Positions 29,978 through 38,603 are shown, numbered from the stretch's first letter. The stretch is 64,000 nt of DNA from Anaerocolumna sp. AGMB13020 (GCF_033100115.1 NZ_CP136910.1:3496001-3560000); one strand, 5' to 3'. Notes: a model not told the origin generated them from the sequence alone. A program made the numbers and translations.

Positions 29978-31162
29978 TTATTTTGCCAGTTTCAGCTCTA
30001 TAATTTCTGCTGTCTTTTTCCTGGTAGATGCCAGAACGTCCGCATATATGTCTGCTGTGATTCCAATATCCGAATGCCCTAAATAATCTGATACCACTTT
30101 AATATCTACACCACTGTTTAGAAGGAGTGTAGCATTGCAATGGCGCAGAGAATGAAGAGTAAGGAAATCAAAATCAGTACCCTTGATACGGTTCCGGAAA
30201 GAAGTATTTAGGCTGCTCCTGTCCTTATAGTTTCCGGTATCGGAGGTAAACACCATTTCCGGATGAATAAAGGTTTCTGATTGTGCTATTTGAAGCTCTA
30301 ACTGATGCCTTTTGTGTTCTCTTAAAAGCTCCGCAATGGAATCGCTCATAGAGATATAGCGCCGACTGCTTTTGCTTTTGGGAGTGGTAAGGAAGTGCTT
30401 ACCGCCTACATCTGATAGAGTATGTCTTATAGTAATGGTTTTATCAATATAGTCGATATCTTCCCACCGTAGCCCCAGGCATTCCCCGGAACGCATACCG
30501 GTGAATAGGAGCAGCTTAACAATTGTATTAAGTGAGGAATATTCCTGAAAAAGATTGAGAAAAGGGGGTAATTCTGATTCGGTTAGGTACTTACGTTTTT
30601 CATCTGCAGTAGCCTTCTTGGATGGGAGAATAACATTCCTGGCCGGAGATTCCTTCATATAGTCTTGGGTAACTGCAAATGTGAATATACTCTGCAAGAT
30701 TGTGTATAACTTCTTTGCATTGGACGGTGATAGTGGAATTTCTTTTCCCTCTTTATTTTGAGTGGTGTGAGTACTAAAGAAATTTGTCAGCATTCCGGAA
30801 GTAATCTCCTTTAGCTTCTTATTCCCAAAATAGTCTTTGAAATGATAGGCAACCATTTTTTCATAGTTGTATGCTGTGATAGGTTTTAACTTATTGGGAG
30901 CGTAGAATTTAAAGTATTCCTCTGACAGCTCCTGGAATCTCATATTCTCATTAAAGGCAGAAAGACCTTTACAACGGTTCTTAAAATTAACATATTCCTC
31001 TTTAGCCAGCTTATCGGCCTTCTTTTCCGTTGTTCCTTCTGGAGGGGTAAAGGTGGTTGTCTTACGGATCTGTTTCCCTTCTGCTGTCATTCCCATTGCT
31101 ACAGTGAAGGTATATGTATTACCTCTCTGCACAATTCCTGTGTCTACTCTTCTTGATTTCAT
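29978..31162 (-). CDS. int: Tyrosine-recombinase integrase
   Basis: 394 residues. AP2-like arm-binding N-terminus (YTFTVAMGMTAEGKQIRKTTTF), SAM-like core-binding middle, C-terminal catalytic domain with Arg in FTGMRSGECLGLRW, HSLRH, LGHSDI and the nucleophile Tyr in ITADIYADV. It lies with its 3' end toward attL, 95 bases from the core once the insertion sequence is removed, as in other elements of this type. A fragment of a sister integrase occurs at 48998. Confidence 0.95.
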   Translation of the reverse strand: MKSRRVDTGIVQRGNTYTFTVAMGMTAEGKQIRKTTTFTPPEGTTEKKADKLAKEEYVNFKNRCKGLSAFNENMRFQELSEEYFKFYAPNKLKPITAYNYEKMVAYHFKDYFGNKKLKEITSGMLTNFFSTHTTQNKEGKEIPLSPSNAKKLYTILQSIFTFAVTQDYMKESPARNVILPSKKATADEKRKYLTESELPPFLNLFQEYSSLNTIVKLLLFTGMRSGECLGLRWEDIDYIDKTITIRHTLSDVGGKHFLTTPKSKSSRRYISMSDSIAELLREHKRHQLELQIAQSETFIHPEMVFTSDTGNYKDRSSLNTSFRNRIKGTDFDFLTLHSLRHCNATLLLNSGVDIKVVSDYLGHSDIGITADIYADVLASTRKKTAEIIELKLAK

Positions 31163-31209
31163 CTTGTTATCCTTTCTTTAAGAACACCAGTTTTATGATG
31201 CATTAAATC

Positions 31210-31256
31210 AAGGCTTATAGTATAATGATTATGTGGATTGGCATTATACAAGCCTT
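31210..31256. terminator. Hairpin between repressor and integrase
   Basis: AAGGCTTATAGTATAATG and CATTATACAAGCCTT are nearly complementary. It may end or attenuate transcription entering int from the repressor side. Confidence 0.5.
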
Positions 31257-31318
31257 TGGGTTTATATGTGTCATTTATGAAAGCAGCTTTTAGGTGGTGG
31301 TACACCTGGGGGCTGTTT

Positions 31319-31744
31319 TTATTTATTTCTTCTCAGTTTAACAAACTCAGCAAATTTCTTAATTTCTTCTAGTTCTTCTTCAGTATATTCATTTCCATCA
31401 AAATGAGCTGCTATTGTATTAATTTCCGTATCTAACTGAATAAGTTCTTTAATGATTTCTTTTTCGGTAGCGTTGGGAGTAGTGCTGCCAAAGGCTTTGG
31501 TCAATTCATCGTCTATGGATTGAGATTTCGAGATATCTAGTAATTGAGATCTGGTTATGTCCAACTCATTACATATCAGATCAATTTTATCCATTCTGGG
31601 CATGCTTATCCCATTTAACCAGTTTGAGACCGAAGACTTACCAACACCTATAGATTCTGCTAGTTCTGAAAAATTTTTTCTTCGTAATTGAGTATAAAAT
31701 CGAAGATTGTTTGAGAAAACATGTTTTAAATCATTATCGGACAT
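31319..31744 (-). CDS. CI-like phage repressor, XRE family
   Basis: 141 residues. Helix-turn-helix near residues 17-50 (FSELAESIGVGKSSVSNWLNG), acidic C-terminal region of about 70 residues with no LexA/peptidase signature. The start at 31744 (MSDNDLKHVF) follows AAGGAGGAA. It is divergent from the Cro-like gene across an operator-rich gap, the classic lysogeny switch layout. No Ser-Lys protease pair is seen, so induction by an antirepressor is more plausible than RecA-dependent cleavage. Confidence 0.85.
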   Translation of the reverse strand: MSDNDLKHVFSNNLRFYTQLRRKNFSELAESIGVGKSSVSNWLNGISMPRMDKIDLICNELDITRSQLLDISKSQSIDDELTKAFGSTTPNATEKEIIKELIQLDTEINTIAAHFDGNEYTEEELEEIKKFAEFVKLRRNK

Positions 31745-31769
31745 AATGTAATTCCTCCTTTTTAACAAT

Positions 31770-31892
31770 AATACACTATAAATGAACTTCTGTCCATATT
31801 AATACACTATAAATAAAAAAAGTTCAATATAGCATCGACAGTTCATTATAAATGTACTATTATATTAGAGAAGTTCATAATAAATGAACTGA
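31770..31892. promoter_or_regulatory. Operator region of the repressor switch
   Basis: Four related sites lie between the divergent regulators. They are ACACTATAAATGAAC (31773), ACACTATAAATAAA (31804), GTTCATTATAAATGTAC (31841) and the near-palindrome AGTTCATAATAAATGAACT (31872-31890). The shared ATAAATGAAC half-sites are the likely repressor and Cro targets. Confidence 0.65.
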
Positions 31893-31904
31893 GAAAGAGG
31901 TGAT

Positions 31905-32102
31905 ATGATGAAAAAAAACGTAACAAAAATGCTAATAGCTTTAGGAGAGCAAGAAATGTCAATTCAAGAGTTGTCAAAAAGAAGTGGAATCTCCAGAACT
32001 ACAATATCAGCTATTAAAGCAGGAAAAACATGTAGACCAGATATTGCAGGAAAGATAGCTAAAGCCATTAACAGACCATTAACAGATTTAATAGAAGCAT
32101 AG
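31905..32102 (+). CDS. Cro-like XRE regulator
   Basis: 65 residues, almost entirely a helix-turn-helix domain (SIQELSKRSGISRTTISAIKAGK). AGAGGTGAT precedes two adjacent ATG codons (31905 and 31908). Divergent from the CI-like repressor; probably opens the early operon. Confidence 0.85.
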   Translation: MMKKNVTKMLIALGEQEMSIQELSKRSGISRTTISAIKAGKTCRPDIAGKIAKAINRPLTDLIEA

Positions 32103-32198
32103 TAATTTACATTCAAACTATCACCAGATCCTTCTGATCAGGTAAAAGAAAATCTAATCATGGCGAATCTGAAAGCCTAAGAATCTATAGTGCAAATT

Positions 32199-32214
32199 GT
32201 TCTGACGTCAGAAC
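32199..32214. repeat. 16-bp perfect palindrome upstream of xis
   Basis: GTTCTGACGTCAGAAC, a member of the palindrome family found again at 38604-38680. It lies 18 bases before the excisionase start. Confidence 0.9.
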
Positions 32215-32231
32215 AGAAAGGAGCATAAAGC

Positions 32232-32417
32232 ATGGTAATAATAAACGGGATTGAATGCCCTACGATGGTGACGATCAATAAGGCTGCAGAGCTTACAGGG
32301 GTATCGTATAGTTATATTCGGAGTTTATGCCTTACTAGGCAGATTGTATTTGTTAAAACCGGATGTAAGTATTTGATTAACCTGGAGAAGTTTGTTGCTT
32401 TTCTAAATGGTAATTAA
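32232..32417 (+). CDS. xis: Excisionase-like helix-turn-helix protein
   Basis: 61 residues with a winged-helix DNA-binding pattern: VTINKAAELTGVSYSYIRSLCLTRQ and a wing FVKTGCKYLINLEKF. Such proteins direct excision by tyrosine integrases. GAAAGGAG precedes the ATG. Assignment as excisionase rests on fold and position. Confidence 0.75.
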   Translation: MVIINGIECPTMVTINKAAELTGVSYSYIRSLCLTRQIVFVKTGCKYLINLEKFVAFLNGN

Positions 32418-32793
32418 TATGCCGGACAAGCTATCATTTTACCAGGGAATTAGCGAAGTAACATTGTTTGACGATGACTTTCACAAGAAGGTTTACGGCT
32501 ATGCCTATACTGACAATGACTTTCTTCCTGCAGTTGCTGCCAAGTTAACCGGCATAGGTCGGAAAGATATCATACAGGCCTATAATGAATGGTTCGCCAG
32601 GTGGAAAGCCGAAGATGATAAGGAAATGAAGAGTGTAGCAAAGTGGTATATAAAGGAGTGTGATAAGAAATTTGAAGAATTTCAGAAAGAACACCAGGGG
32701 AAGGCGGTGGAAGAATGGAAAGAAAGCCTACGGAGTTTGACTACAGAGGACTTAATCCTGCTATTATTGAACAACTCAACGAAAGAGGTGTGA
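32407..32793 (+). CDS. Unrecognised early protein
   Basis: 128 residues (or 124 from ATG at 32419), acidic, no membrane segment and no motif I recognise. It overlaps xis and the following primase gene, so it belongs to the early operon. The sequence GRKDIIQAYNEWFARWKAEDDKEMKSVAKWYIKECDKKF is helical. Possibly a replication accessory protein; position only. Confidence 0.65.
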   Translation: MVINMPDKLSFYQGISEVTLFDDDFHKKVYGYAYTDNDFLPAVAAKLTGIGRKDIIQAYNEWFARWKAEDDKEMKSVAKWYIKECDKKFEEFQKEHQGKAVEEWKESLRSLTTEDLILLLLNNSTKEV

Positions 32794-34313
32794 TACTAAC
32801 TGTTGATAAAACAGGTTTTGAACCTTTTGAACCTTTTGAACCACCTAACATAAACCAATTAGTATCTTTTCCTATTGATGCTTTCCCCAGTGTATTTAGA
32901 GAATATGCAATAGCAGTTGCTGAATCCCTACAAGTATCAATAGATATGGTTGCTGTGGCAATATTAGGTTTAGCAGCTCTGTGTCTGCAAGGAATTTTCA
33001 CTGTACAGCCCAAAGAGGATTGGCAAGAGCCTTTAAATCTATACATACTGATTATTGCCAGGCCATCAGAAAGAAAGTCACCTACCATGAAAGAGATAAC
33101 AAGGCCGGTATATGAATATGTAAATGGCATAAATAAGGACAGGCAATCTGAGATATCCGAATACAACATAAAGAAGGATGTTTTATCAAAGAAAATTAGC
33201 CATCTAAAGGAATCTGTAGTAAGAAATAAGAAAAATGCATCAATGCAAGATATTCTGGACACTCAGAAAGAGCTAGAAGAACTGGAAGAGGTAGCACCAT
33301 TAAGGATAATCGTTGATGATGTAACAACTGAGGCTTTAGTTAAGATTATGAAGGAGAATGAAGAAAGGATTTCTATTGTAACTGCCGAAGGTGGAATATT
33401 TGGAATGTTAGCAGGTAGATATAATAATCAGCCTAATATTGATATAGTCCTGAAAGCTTATTCTGGTGAACCTTACTCTTCTGATCGTATCGGAAGGAAG
33501 GGCGAGGGTTTAAATAATCCCTTACTTACATTACTTATCATGACACAACCGGTTGTTGTAGATGAAGCCATGCAAAATAAAGAATTTAGGGAGAGGGGTT
33601 TGCTTGCAAGATTCATGTATTCATTACCTGGTTCTAAGGTTGGTAAGAGAACATATAAATCTAAGCCCATAAGTCAGAGTGTCAGAGAAGATTATGATAT
33701 CCTTACTAATCGTTTATTATCCTTACGTGACTGGAAATTTGAAACAGGAACAAATATAAGATTTAGTAAAGAAGCCGACAAACTAAGCGAAAATTTCGCA
33801 AATGAGATAGAAGGTAAACTATTAGATGATTATGAAGAAATCGAGGATTGGGCAGGAAAATTTCATGGTCAAACAATGAGAATAGCAGGGATATTACATG
33901 GTATTAAGCATTTACAGGCAGCTCCCACTACTTTGTTGGAAGGGCGGACAATGAATGAAGCTATAACAATAGGACGGTACTTTCTTGATCATGCAATAGC
34001 AGCATTTCAGATAGCCGGTTTAACGGATGCTCGTGAGATTAAGGATGCAAAGTATATTCTTAAACGTATCGACAAAAGGGACAATAAGGACAAAAGCATA
34101 TCAAAAAGGGATTTATTTCAGTTATGTAATGGAACATTGAAGACAGTGGAGGACATGCAGCCAGGTCTTGATGAGCTTGTAAAACATGGTTATATAAGAA
34201 TTTACAAGAATAATACAACAGGTGGAAGACCTAAAGATATTATCGAAGTAAATCCAGAATATGAATTGCAAAAGGTTCAAAAGGTTCAAAAGGAAGGAGA
34301 TCAGAATGATTAA
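32715..34313 (+). CDS. DUF3987 helicase/primase-type replication protein
   Basis: 532 residues. It contains the DUF3987 pattern LYILIIARPSERKSPTMKEI, a P-loop-like segment in this family. IVDDVTTEALVKIMKENEERISIVTAEGGIFGMLAG (Walker B-like region) and FRERGLLARFMYSLPGSKVGKR follow. A winged-helix-like C-terminus is seen (RDLFQLCNGTLKTVEDMQPGLDELVKHGYI). Family members accompany primases in mobile elements. Its coding ends contain complementary 20-base repeats (32823 and 34274). It overlaps its neighbours on both sides. Confidence 0.85.
   Translation: MERKPTEFDYRGLNPAIIEQLNERGVILTVDKTGFEPFEPFEPPNINQLVSFPIDAFPSVFREYAIAVAESLQVSIDMVAVAILGLAALCLQGIFTVQPKEDWQEPLNLYILIIARPSERKSPTMKEITRPVYEYVNGINKDRQSEISEYNIKKDVLSKKISHLKESVVRNKKNASMQDILDTQKELEELEEVAPLRIIVDDVTTEALVKIMKENEERISIVTAEGGIFGMLAGRYNNQPNIDIVLKAYSGEPYSSDRIGRKGEGLNNPLLTLLIMTQPVVVDEAMQNKEFRERGLLARFMYSLPGSKVGKRTYKSKPISQSVREDYDILTNRLLSLRDWKFETGTNIRFSKEADKLSENFANEIEGKLLDDYEEIEDWAGKFHGQTMRIAGILHGIKHLQAAPTTLLEGRTMNEAITIGRYFLDHAIAAFQIAGLTDAREIKDAKYILKRIDKRDNKDKSISKRDLFQLCNGTLKTVEDMQPGLDELVKHGYIRIYKNNTTGGRPKDIIEVNPEYELQKVQKVQKEGDQND
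32823..32842. repeat. Left arm of 20-bp inverted repeat in the primase gene
   Basis: CCTTTTGAACCTTTTGAACC, made of 10-base units. It encodes the FEPFEPFEP stretch. The exact complement is at 34274-34293. Confidence 0.9.
34274..34293. repeat. Right arm of 20-bp inverted repeat in the primase gene
   Basis: GGTTCAAAAGGTTCAAAAGG, the exact reverse complement of 32823-32842, encoding KVQKVQK at the primase C-terminus. Confidence 0.9.
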
Positions 34314-34728
34314 AAAGGAAATATGGATTAGGGTTAAAGTATCTGAGGAAAGCGAGAAGGTCAGGGCTGAAGTATGGGAGCTGAGAAACAGATTCCCAGG
34401 TGATTATGAAATCAAGATATTTTCAGAAGATACCAAGGGAATTAAAGACCTTCCTCAATCACATCAATTAAGCAAGGATAGCGTTCCGGTTTTAATTGCA
34501 AGGTTCAAAGAAGAGAATGTTCAAGTAGTTGAAAAGGAAGTTTACGTTGAGCCTGTACCGGAATGCAAGCCAGTAGAGAATGTGAGAGACTTGTTAGAAC
34601 GAATTGCGGATTCTCTGGGAAATATAAACGATCAGTTTGAACGGTTAAATGACAACCTTGAAAATGTTACAGGTACCTTCAAGGGGAATGCGTGGATAAA
34701 TGTATCAGCATCCGTCCATGAAAATTAA
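34306..34728 (+). CDS. Unrecognised helical element protein
   Basis: 140 residues from MIKKEIWIRVKVSEESEK behind GAAGGAGAT; overlaps the primase stop by eight bases. The N-terminal half alternates strands and helices and the C-terminus (LLERIADSLGNINDQFERLNDNLENV) is coiled-coil-like. No known domain recognised. Confidence 0.65.
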   Translation: MIKKEIWIRVKVSEESEKVRAEVWELRNRFPGDYEIKIFSEDTKGIKDLPQSHQLSKDSVPVLIARFKEENVQVVEKEVYVEPVPECKPVENVRDLLERIADSLGNINDQFERLNDNLENVTGTFKGNAWINVSASVHEN

Positions 34729-34731
34729 AAA

Positions 34732-34766
34732 AGCCCTTAACAATGTTACCAGCATTGCTAAAGGCT
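34732..34766 (+). terminator. Hairpin after the early operon
   Basis: AGCCCTTAACAATG pairs imperfectly with CATTGCTAAAGGCT. It lacks a T-run in the plus direction, so it may be a processing or weak pause site. A second small hairpin, GTAAC...GTTAC, follows at 34769-34800. Confidence 0.4.
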
Positions 34767-34856
34767 AAAGTAACCCGTCAACCACGAAAAGGAGAGTTAC
34801 ACCATAAATATATCATTGGTGAAGCTCCGGTGCAAGAGTAAAGGAGAGGAAACTTT

Positions 34857-35351
34857 ATGGCAATGACATTTGAGGACTATTTGAGTGAATTAAGCGAAGA
34901 GGACTTCTTAAACTTGATTGATAACACAGCACTTCCAGAAGAGACAGGAATCACGATGAACCAGGCCAAGGCAATTATTAAGCATAATAACAGATCAATA
35001 TACGCAAGTGTTAACGATGCCTTAAAACTTGGATACTTGGTTGCTAAGAAAGAGTATGAAGGAAATGATTGTCCAATGAATAATAGCAGCCTAATAGACT
35101 TATCGTGCGAAGTATCAGAGTGTAGCATCAACATCGAAAAGGCTAAATTAATCGTAGGGGATATTCTGGATAAATATAGCTTTTGTGTAGGTGGTCCGCT
35201 TGAGGATGATAAAAGAAAAGATATCAGTATCGATGCTGACAGAGTTATGACATACCTATTTATCGTATTTGATTATATTGTTTCCACGAACAAGCATTTA
35301 AATCTTATGCAAGATATGATTGTATTAAGTGATAAGAAGGTGGCACTATGA
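34857..35351 (+). CDS. Unrecognised element protein
   Basis: 164 residues starting MAMTFEDYLSELSEEDFLNL behind AAGGAGAGG. Acidic and helical, with no membrane segment and no recognised motif. It overlaps the next gene by four bases (ATGA), which points to translational coupling. Confidence 0.65.
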   Translation: MAMTFEDYLSELSEEDFLNLIDNTALPEETGITMNQAKAIIKHNNRSIYASVNDALKLGYLVAKKEYEGNDCPMNNSSLIDLSCEVSECSINIEKAKLIVGDILDKYSFCVGGPLEDDKRKDISIDADRVMTYLFIVFDYIVSTNKHLNLMQDMIVLSDKKVAL

Positions 35352-35683
35352 GTATAGCAGCTTCAAGAGACATTGCACCGGAGTTTAAAAGTATCCTGTC
35401 CAAATTACCTTTATTAGCACTGCAGGAGATAGAAAGCAGCTTCACAGAAGGATTAAGTAAGAAATCACATATTACACCTGCAGATCAGGAGATTATAAAG
35501 AGTTTTCAGGAAGAGAGAATATCCAGGCAGCATAAAACGGCTTTCATCCCTGAAACAAAGAAGTGCCCACGATGCAATACATATCATGCCCAGGACAAGA
35601 AGCACTGCCCGGAGTGTGGCCGGTACCTTTATAGCTGCGGTGACATTTATCAGCCAAAAGTAAGGAAGAAGGTGCAGCCATGA
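35348..35683 (+). CDS. Small zinc-ribbon protein
   Basis: 111 residues. The C-terminal zinc ribbon has CPRCNTYHAQDKKHCPECGRYL, giving C-x2-C and C-x2-C. The N-terminal helical part has no recognised domain. It overlaps genes on both sides by four bases, as in phage early operons. Confidence 0.7.
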   Translation: MSIAASRDIAPEFKSILSKLPLLALQEIESSFTEGLSKKSHITPADQEIIKSFQEERISRQHKTAFIPETKKCPRCNTYHAQDKKHCPECGRYLYSCGDIYQPKVRKKVQP

Positions 35684-35847
35684 GTATGATAATAACAGTA
35701 TCCTACGAAACTCAGGAAGAGCTAAAGACGGTGCTTACCCTTCTGGATCCAGTCATTAAGGATTGGAATAAGGCCAGTAAGAAAACCGGACAGTATAACA
35801 GGGTATACATAAAGACAAGAATCAGGGAGGGACAGGCTAATGGATAA
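35680..35847 (+). CDS. Short element protein, 55 residues
   Basis: MSMIITVSYETQEELKTVLT to the stop TAA at 35845; starts on the ATGA overlap with the preceding gene. The pattern of one beta strand, helix, then basic tail (VYIKTRIREGQ) is common in clostridial prophage early genes. Function unknown. Confidence 0.6.
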   Translation: MSMIITVSYETQEELKTVLTLLDPVIKDWNKASKKTGQYNRVYIKTRIREGQANG

Positions 35848-35947
35848 TGAGGACTTTAAGCAGTACATAATAGAGCAGCTTAACAGGATCCAGGATACAA
35901 AGATATTGAGAAGGATTTACCTGTTTATCCAGGCTATAACTGCATAG
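35840..35947 (+). CDS. Short element protein, 35 residues
   Basis: MDNEDFKQYIIEQLNRIQDT to TAG at 35945, overlapping the preceding gene by eight bases. Two amphipathic helices ending in the hydrophobic IYLFIQAITA. Similar tiny proteins end early operons of clostridial prophages. Function unknown. Confidence 0.55.
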   Translation: MDNEDFKQYIIEQLNRIQDTKILRRIYLFIQAITA

Positions 35948-35949
35948 GA

Positions 35950-35999
35950 GATAAAGAGAAGGTACGTAACCGGTTGGCTGCGTACCTTTGTTTCTCTAT
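35950..35999 (+). terminator. Terminator of the early operon
   Basis: AGAGAAGGTACG pairs with CGTACCTTTGTTTCTCT across AACCGGTTGG. It separates the early operon from the convergent RES gene. Confidence 0.75.
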
Positions 36000-36006
36000 A
36001 GAATAA

Positions 36007-36861
36007 TTAATTAAATATATCTACGGTGTCGTCATCATTTTTTTTATAAAAAAGCTGAACATTCTTAATAGTAATAACATTAGACTTTATGGGTTCGCAC
36101 TTAGGATAGTTAAAAATCACAAAATTCGCACCATTAATCTCACAAGACTTATTTACACTTTTATACTTGATTCCATCATACCCTAAATTTTTTATAAATT
36201 CTGAAATATACTGAGTGGGTACATAATTTATTGTATCTTCATCATTGACTATAGGGCTTGAAAATATTTCAGACAAGTCTTCGCATAATTTTATTTTTGA
36301 AGTACTGATGTCTGCAGGCTTTTGTGAAATAGTAAAATCAAATATTCTTAAATTTTCATTAACCATGATTTTGGCTATGCTAACATCAGCTCCTATTCTT
36401 GGTCTAACTTCGCTTATAGCAATGTCAAGATTATCTGTACAATATAGGTAAGGGATATATTTGTAATTAGCGCGCATATCTTTTGTCATTTTTATTGGTG
36501 GAACAAAACTCCCTTCCTTAGAGTATCCCAAAAAATTTTTTTCTTTATTGATGTCGTTGCAATTAGTAATTATCCTGGCTCTATATAAAAAGTCGTTAGG
36601 TTTAATAACTACTTGGGGGTTTGTATCAATATCTTTTAGAAAACTTAATACTGAGTTGTCAAGTGGGTTTCGATTAATATATTTAATTTCCTCGACAAAT
36701 TCTTTAAGTTTATCGGATTGCATTTCATATTTTTTGTGTCTGATACATTCTCTACATATCCTAGGCTGATGTATACCTCTCTCAGCAAGAAATTCTTGTT
36801 CTGCGATAGTAAGAATAAATATTTTATTGCAATCTTTGCATTCAATAGATATATCGTTCAT
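36007..36861 (-). CDS. RES-domain protein with N-terminal zinc ribbon
   Basis: 284 residues. Cys pairs at residues 8/11 and about 37/40 (CKDC, CREC) form an N-terminal zinc ribbon. The middle and C-terminal parts match the RES fold: FLYRARII (Arg), RANYKYIPYLYCTDNLDIAISEVRP (Tyr and Glu) and a Ser-rich end. RES toxins degrade NAD+. No Xre antitoxin gene lies next to it; the CI-like repressor at 31319 is 4 kb away. A defence or abortive-infection role on a satellite is inference. It is the only large cargo gene here on the minus strand. Confidence 0.75.
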   Translation of the reverse strand: MNDISIECKDCNKIFILTIAEQEFLAERGIHQPRICRECIRHKKYEMQSDKLKEFVEEIKYINRNPLDNSVLSFLKDIDTNPQVVIKPNDFLYRARIITNCNDINKEKNFLGYSKEGSFVPPIKMTKDMRANYKYIPYLYCTDNLDIAISEVRPRIGADVSIAKIMVNENLRIFDFTISQKPADISTSKIKLCEDLSEIFSSPIVNDEDTINYVPTQYISEFIKNLGYDGIKYKSVNKSCEINGANFVIFNYPKCEPIKSNVITIKNVQLFYKKNDDDTVDIFN

Positions 36862-37054
36862 TTTTTACCCCCCATTATTTAATTAGCTGATATAAATATT
36901 GCATAAGACTTCTAATACACAAATAGTACAACATATTTCATAAAATCACCAGTAGCTTAACTTATTTTTTAAAGCGCAAAGTAATTAGTTATATTAACTT
37001 CTGTTTTATATCACACTTTAGTATAGTACAAATATTATGAATCAGAAATGAACC

Positions 37055-37083
37055 TTGCATACCTTTAGTAGAGATGATATAAT
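37055..37083 (+). promoter_or_regulatory. Promoter of a small non-coding RNA
   Basis: TTGCAT, 17 bases, TATAAT (37078-37083). Confidence 0.85.
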
Positions 37084-37089
37084 GCAACT

Positions 37090-37202
37090 AGAATAAATAA
37101 AGATTAAGTACCCCAATGCCTTAGGCAGTGGAAGTCTTATTTTAAGACGTGGGAATAGCTATTCATCAATCCGATGATTAGTTGTTCCTGCGTCTTTTTT
37201 AT
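37090..37202 (+). ncRNA. Candidate structured small RNA in the satellite
   Basis: About 110 bases from a near-consensus promoter to a T-run, with no open frame. GTCTTATTTTAAGAC is a perfect hairpin. Behind it AGACGTGGGAATAGCT pairs with AGTTGTTCCTGCGTCT around a TCATC...GATGA stem, followed by TTTTTT. The hairpin and the terminator stem share AAGAC/AGACG, so two alternative folds are possible. I do not recognise the family. Confidence 0.6.
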
Positions 37203-37328
37203 TTGTTCCTCCTTTCCTGTTTTGTATAGATATTCTAAGCTCCTGGGCATGAGTTTAAAAGGCCTTTGCTCAAAACAGAGAGAGGATAACTATTGATCAA
37301 AATTAATAATAAAGGAGACAGGAAAGAC

Positions 37329-37967
37329 ATGAGCAAGAAATCAGAATTAATCCAGTTATTCAAAGAGTTTAAGGACAGGTACAGCACCATCCAGACCAGA
37401 ATTGCAGAGGTACAAAAGAGTGATGCTTATACGGATATTGGAAGGGAACAGACTATCGGCAAGATATTAGAGGAATTTCAGCCAACGGTGCAGCTTTATC
37501 ATGATAAGGCCATTGCTGCCATTGATAACGGCCTGACTGCTTTACAGGCAAAGTGGAAGGCTAACAGTGCTGGCAGACTTGCAGATGCAGGGTATCAGAT
37601 CGGGCTGGGGAATGTCATTAAGATGATTGAAGCCGGTGCTATCCATGACAGGGACGATATGCAGAATATCATTGAAACCTACAAGGATGATTACAATGCT
37701 ATGGCCACAATTAAGAATATCCTTCCTAAGAGTGAACAGGCTATGGACTTTGTAGGACTCATACCGGTGGATAACAGAGAGCAGAATAAGCAGCTCCTGG
37801 GACAGCTAAGAAATAATGCAGATCAGCACATCAATGTGTATAGGATAGAAAATGCCATGAAGTCAAGAGATGCCTTCCAGGGTGCAAGTTCAATTGTATT
37901 TGCATTAGATGGTGCGATTGAATTTGCTAATACCAGGCTATCTGATGATCTGTCACTGATTCAGTAA
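37329..37967 (+). CDS. Unrecognised element protein, 212 residues
   Basis: MSKKSELIQLFKEFKDRYST; predominantly helical with coiled-coil character in the first 60 residues, no membrane segment. ATG at 37329 follows AGGAAAG; a TTG at 37293 is in frame but less likely. It precedes the terminase gene, where phages place head or packaging accessory proteins. Function unknown. Confidence 0.65.
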   Translation: MSKKSELIQLFKEFKDRYSTIQTRIAEVQKSDAYTDIGREQTIGKILEEFQPTVQLYHDKAIAAIDNGLTALQAKWKANSAGRLADAGYQIGLGNVIKMIEAGAIHDRDDMQNIIETYKDDYNAMATIKNILPKSEQAMDFVGLIPVDNREQNKQLLGQLRNNADQHINVYRIENAMKSRDAFQGASSIVFALDGAIEFANTRLSDDLSLIQ

Positions 37968-38032
37968 GTTATATGCCCTATATGCTCTTAACCGGGTATA
38001 TAGGGCTTCTTTGTATAAAGGATGGTGAGGGA

Positions 38033-38593
38033 ATGAGTAAGTTAACAGCGAAACAGAAAGCCTTTGTTAATGAATACCTGATTGATCTAAACGCTACGCA
38101 GGCAGCCATAAGAGCTGGCTATTCCGTAAAGACAGCAAACGAGCAGGGAGCTAGGTTGTTAGCAAATGTTAGTATTTCAGAATTTATATCAAAAGCAATG
38201 GAAGAACGGAGTAAGCGCACCGGTATTACAGCCGATCAGGTGCTGAATGAACTGGCCATGATAGCCTTTGCCAACGGTACTGACTTTGCCCAGGTGGTGG
38301 AAGAGCCTATCATCGTTAATGGCCGTTATGTTAAGGATCCTGATACCGGTCAGCTTAGAAAGCAGGAAGTTGTAAAGATTGTTCCAACTGATAAGCTGCC
38401 AGATGATAAGAAAAGGGCTATAGCAGGCATTAAAGAGGGACGATACGGTGTAGAGGTATCCACCTGTGATAAGGTAAAGGCCTTGGAGCTACTGGGACGT
38501 CATTTAGGTATGTTTAAGGATAAAGTTGAGCTTACTACCCTTAACGAAGAAAAGGGCAAGCTTGACGGAATTATCGCACAACTAAGGGGCTGA
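38033..38593 (+). CDS. terS: Phage terminase small subunit
   Basis: 186 residues. The N-terminus LTAKQKAFVNEYLIDLNATQ and RAGYSVKTANEQGARLL are the Terminase_2 signature, a helix-turn-helix that recognises the packaging site. Start MSKLTAKQ at 38033 behind GGTGAGGG. No large terminase follows. In Gram-positive satellites a lone TerS redirects helper-phage packaging, which fits this context. Confidence 0.9.
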   Translation: MSKLTAKQKAFVNEYLIDLNATQAAIRAGYSVKTANEQGARLLANVSISEFISKAMEERSKRTGITADQVLNELAMIAFANGTDFAQVVEEPIIVNGRYVKDPDTGQLRKQEVVKIVPTDKLPDDKKRAIAGIKEGRYGVEVSTCDKVKALELLGRHLGMFKDKVELTTLNEEKGKLDGIIAQLRG

Positions 38594-38603
38594 GAGTAGG
38601 GCT

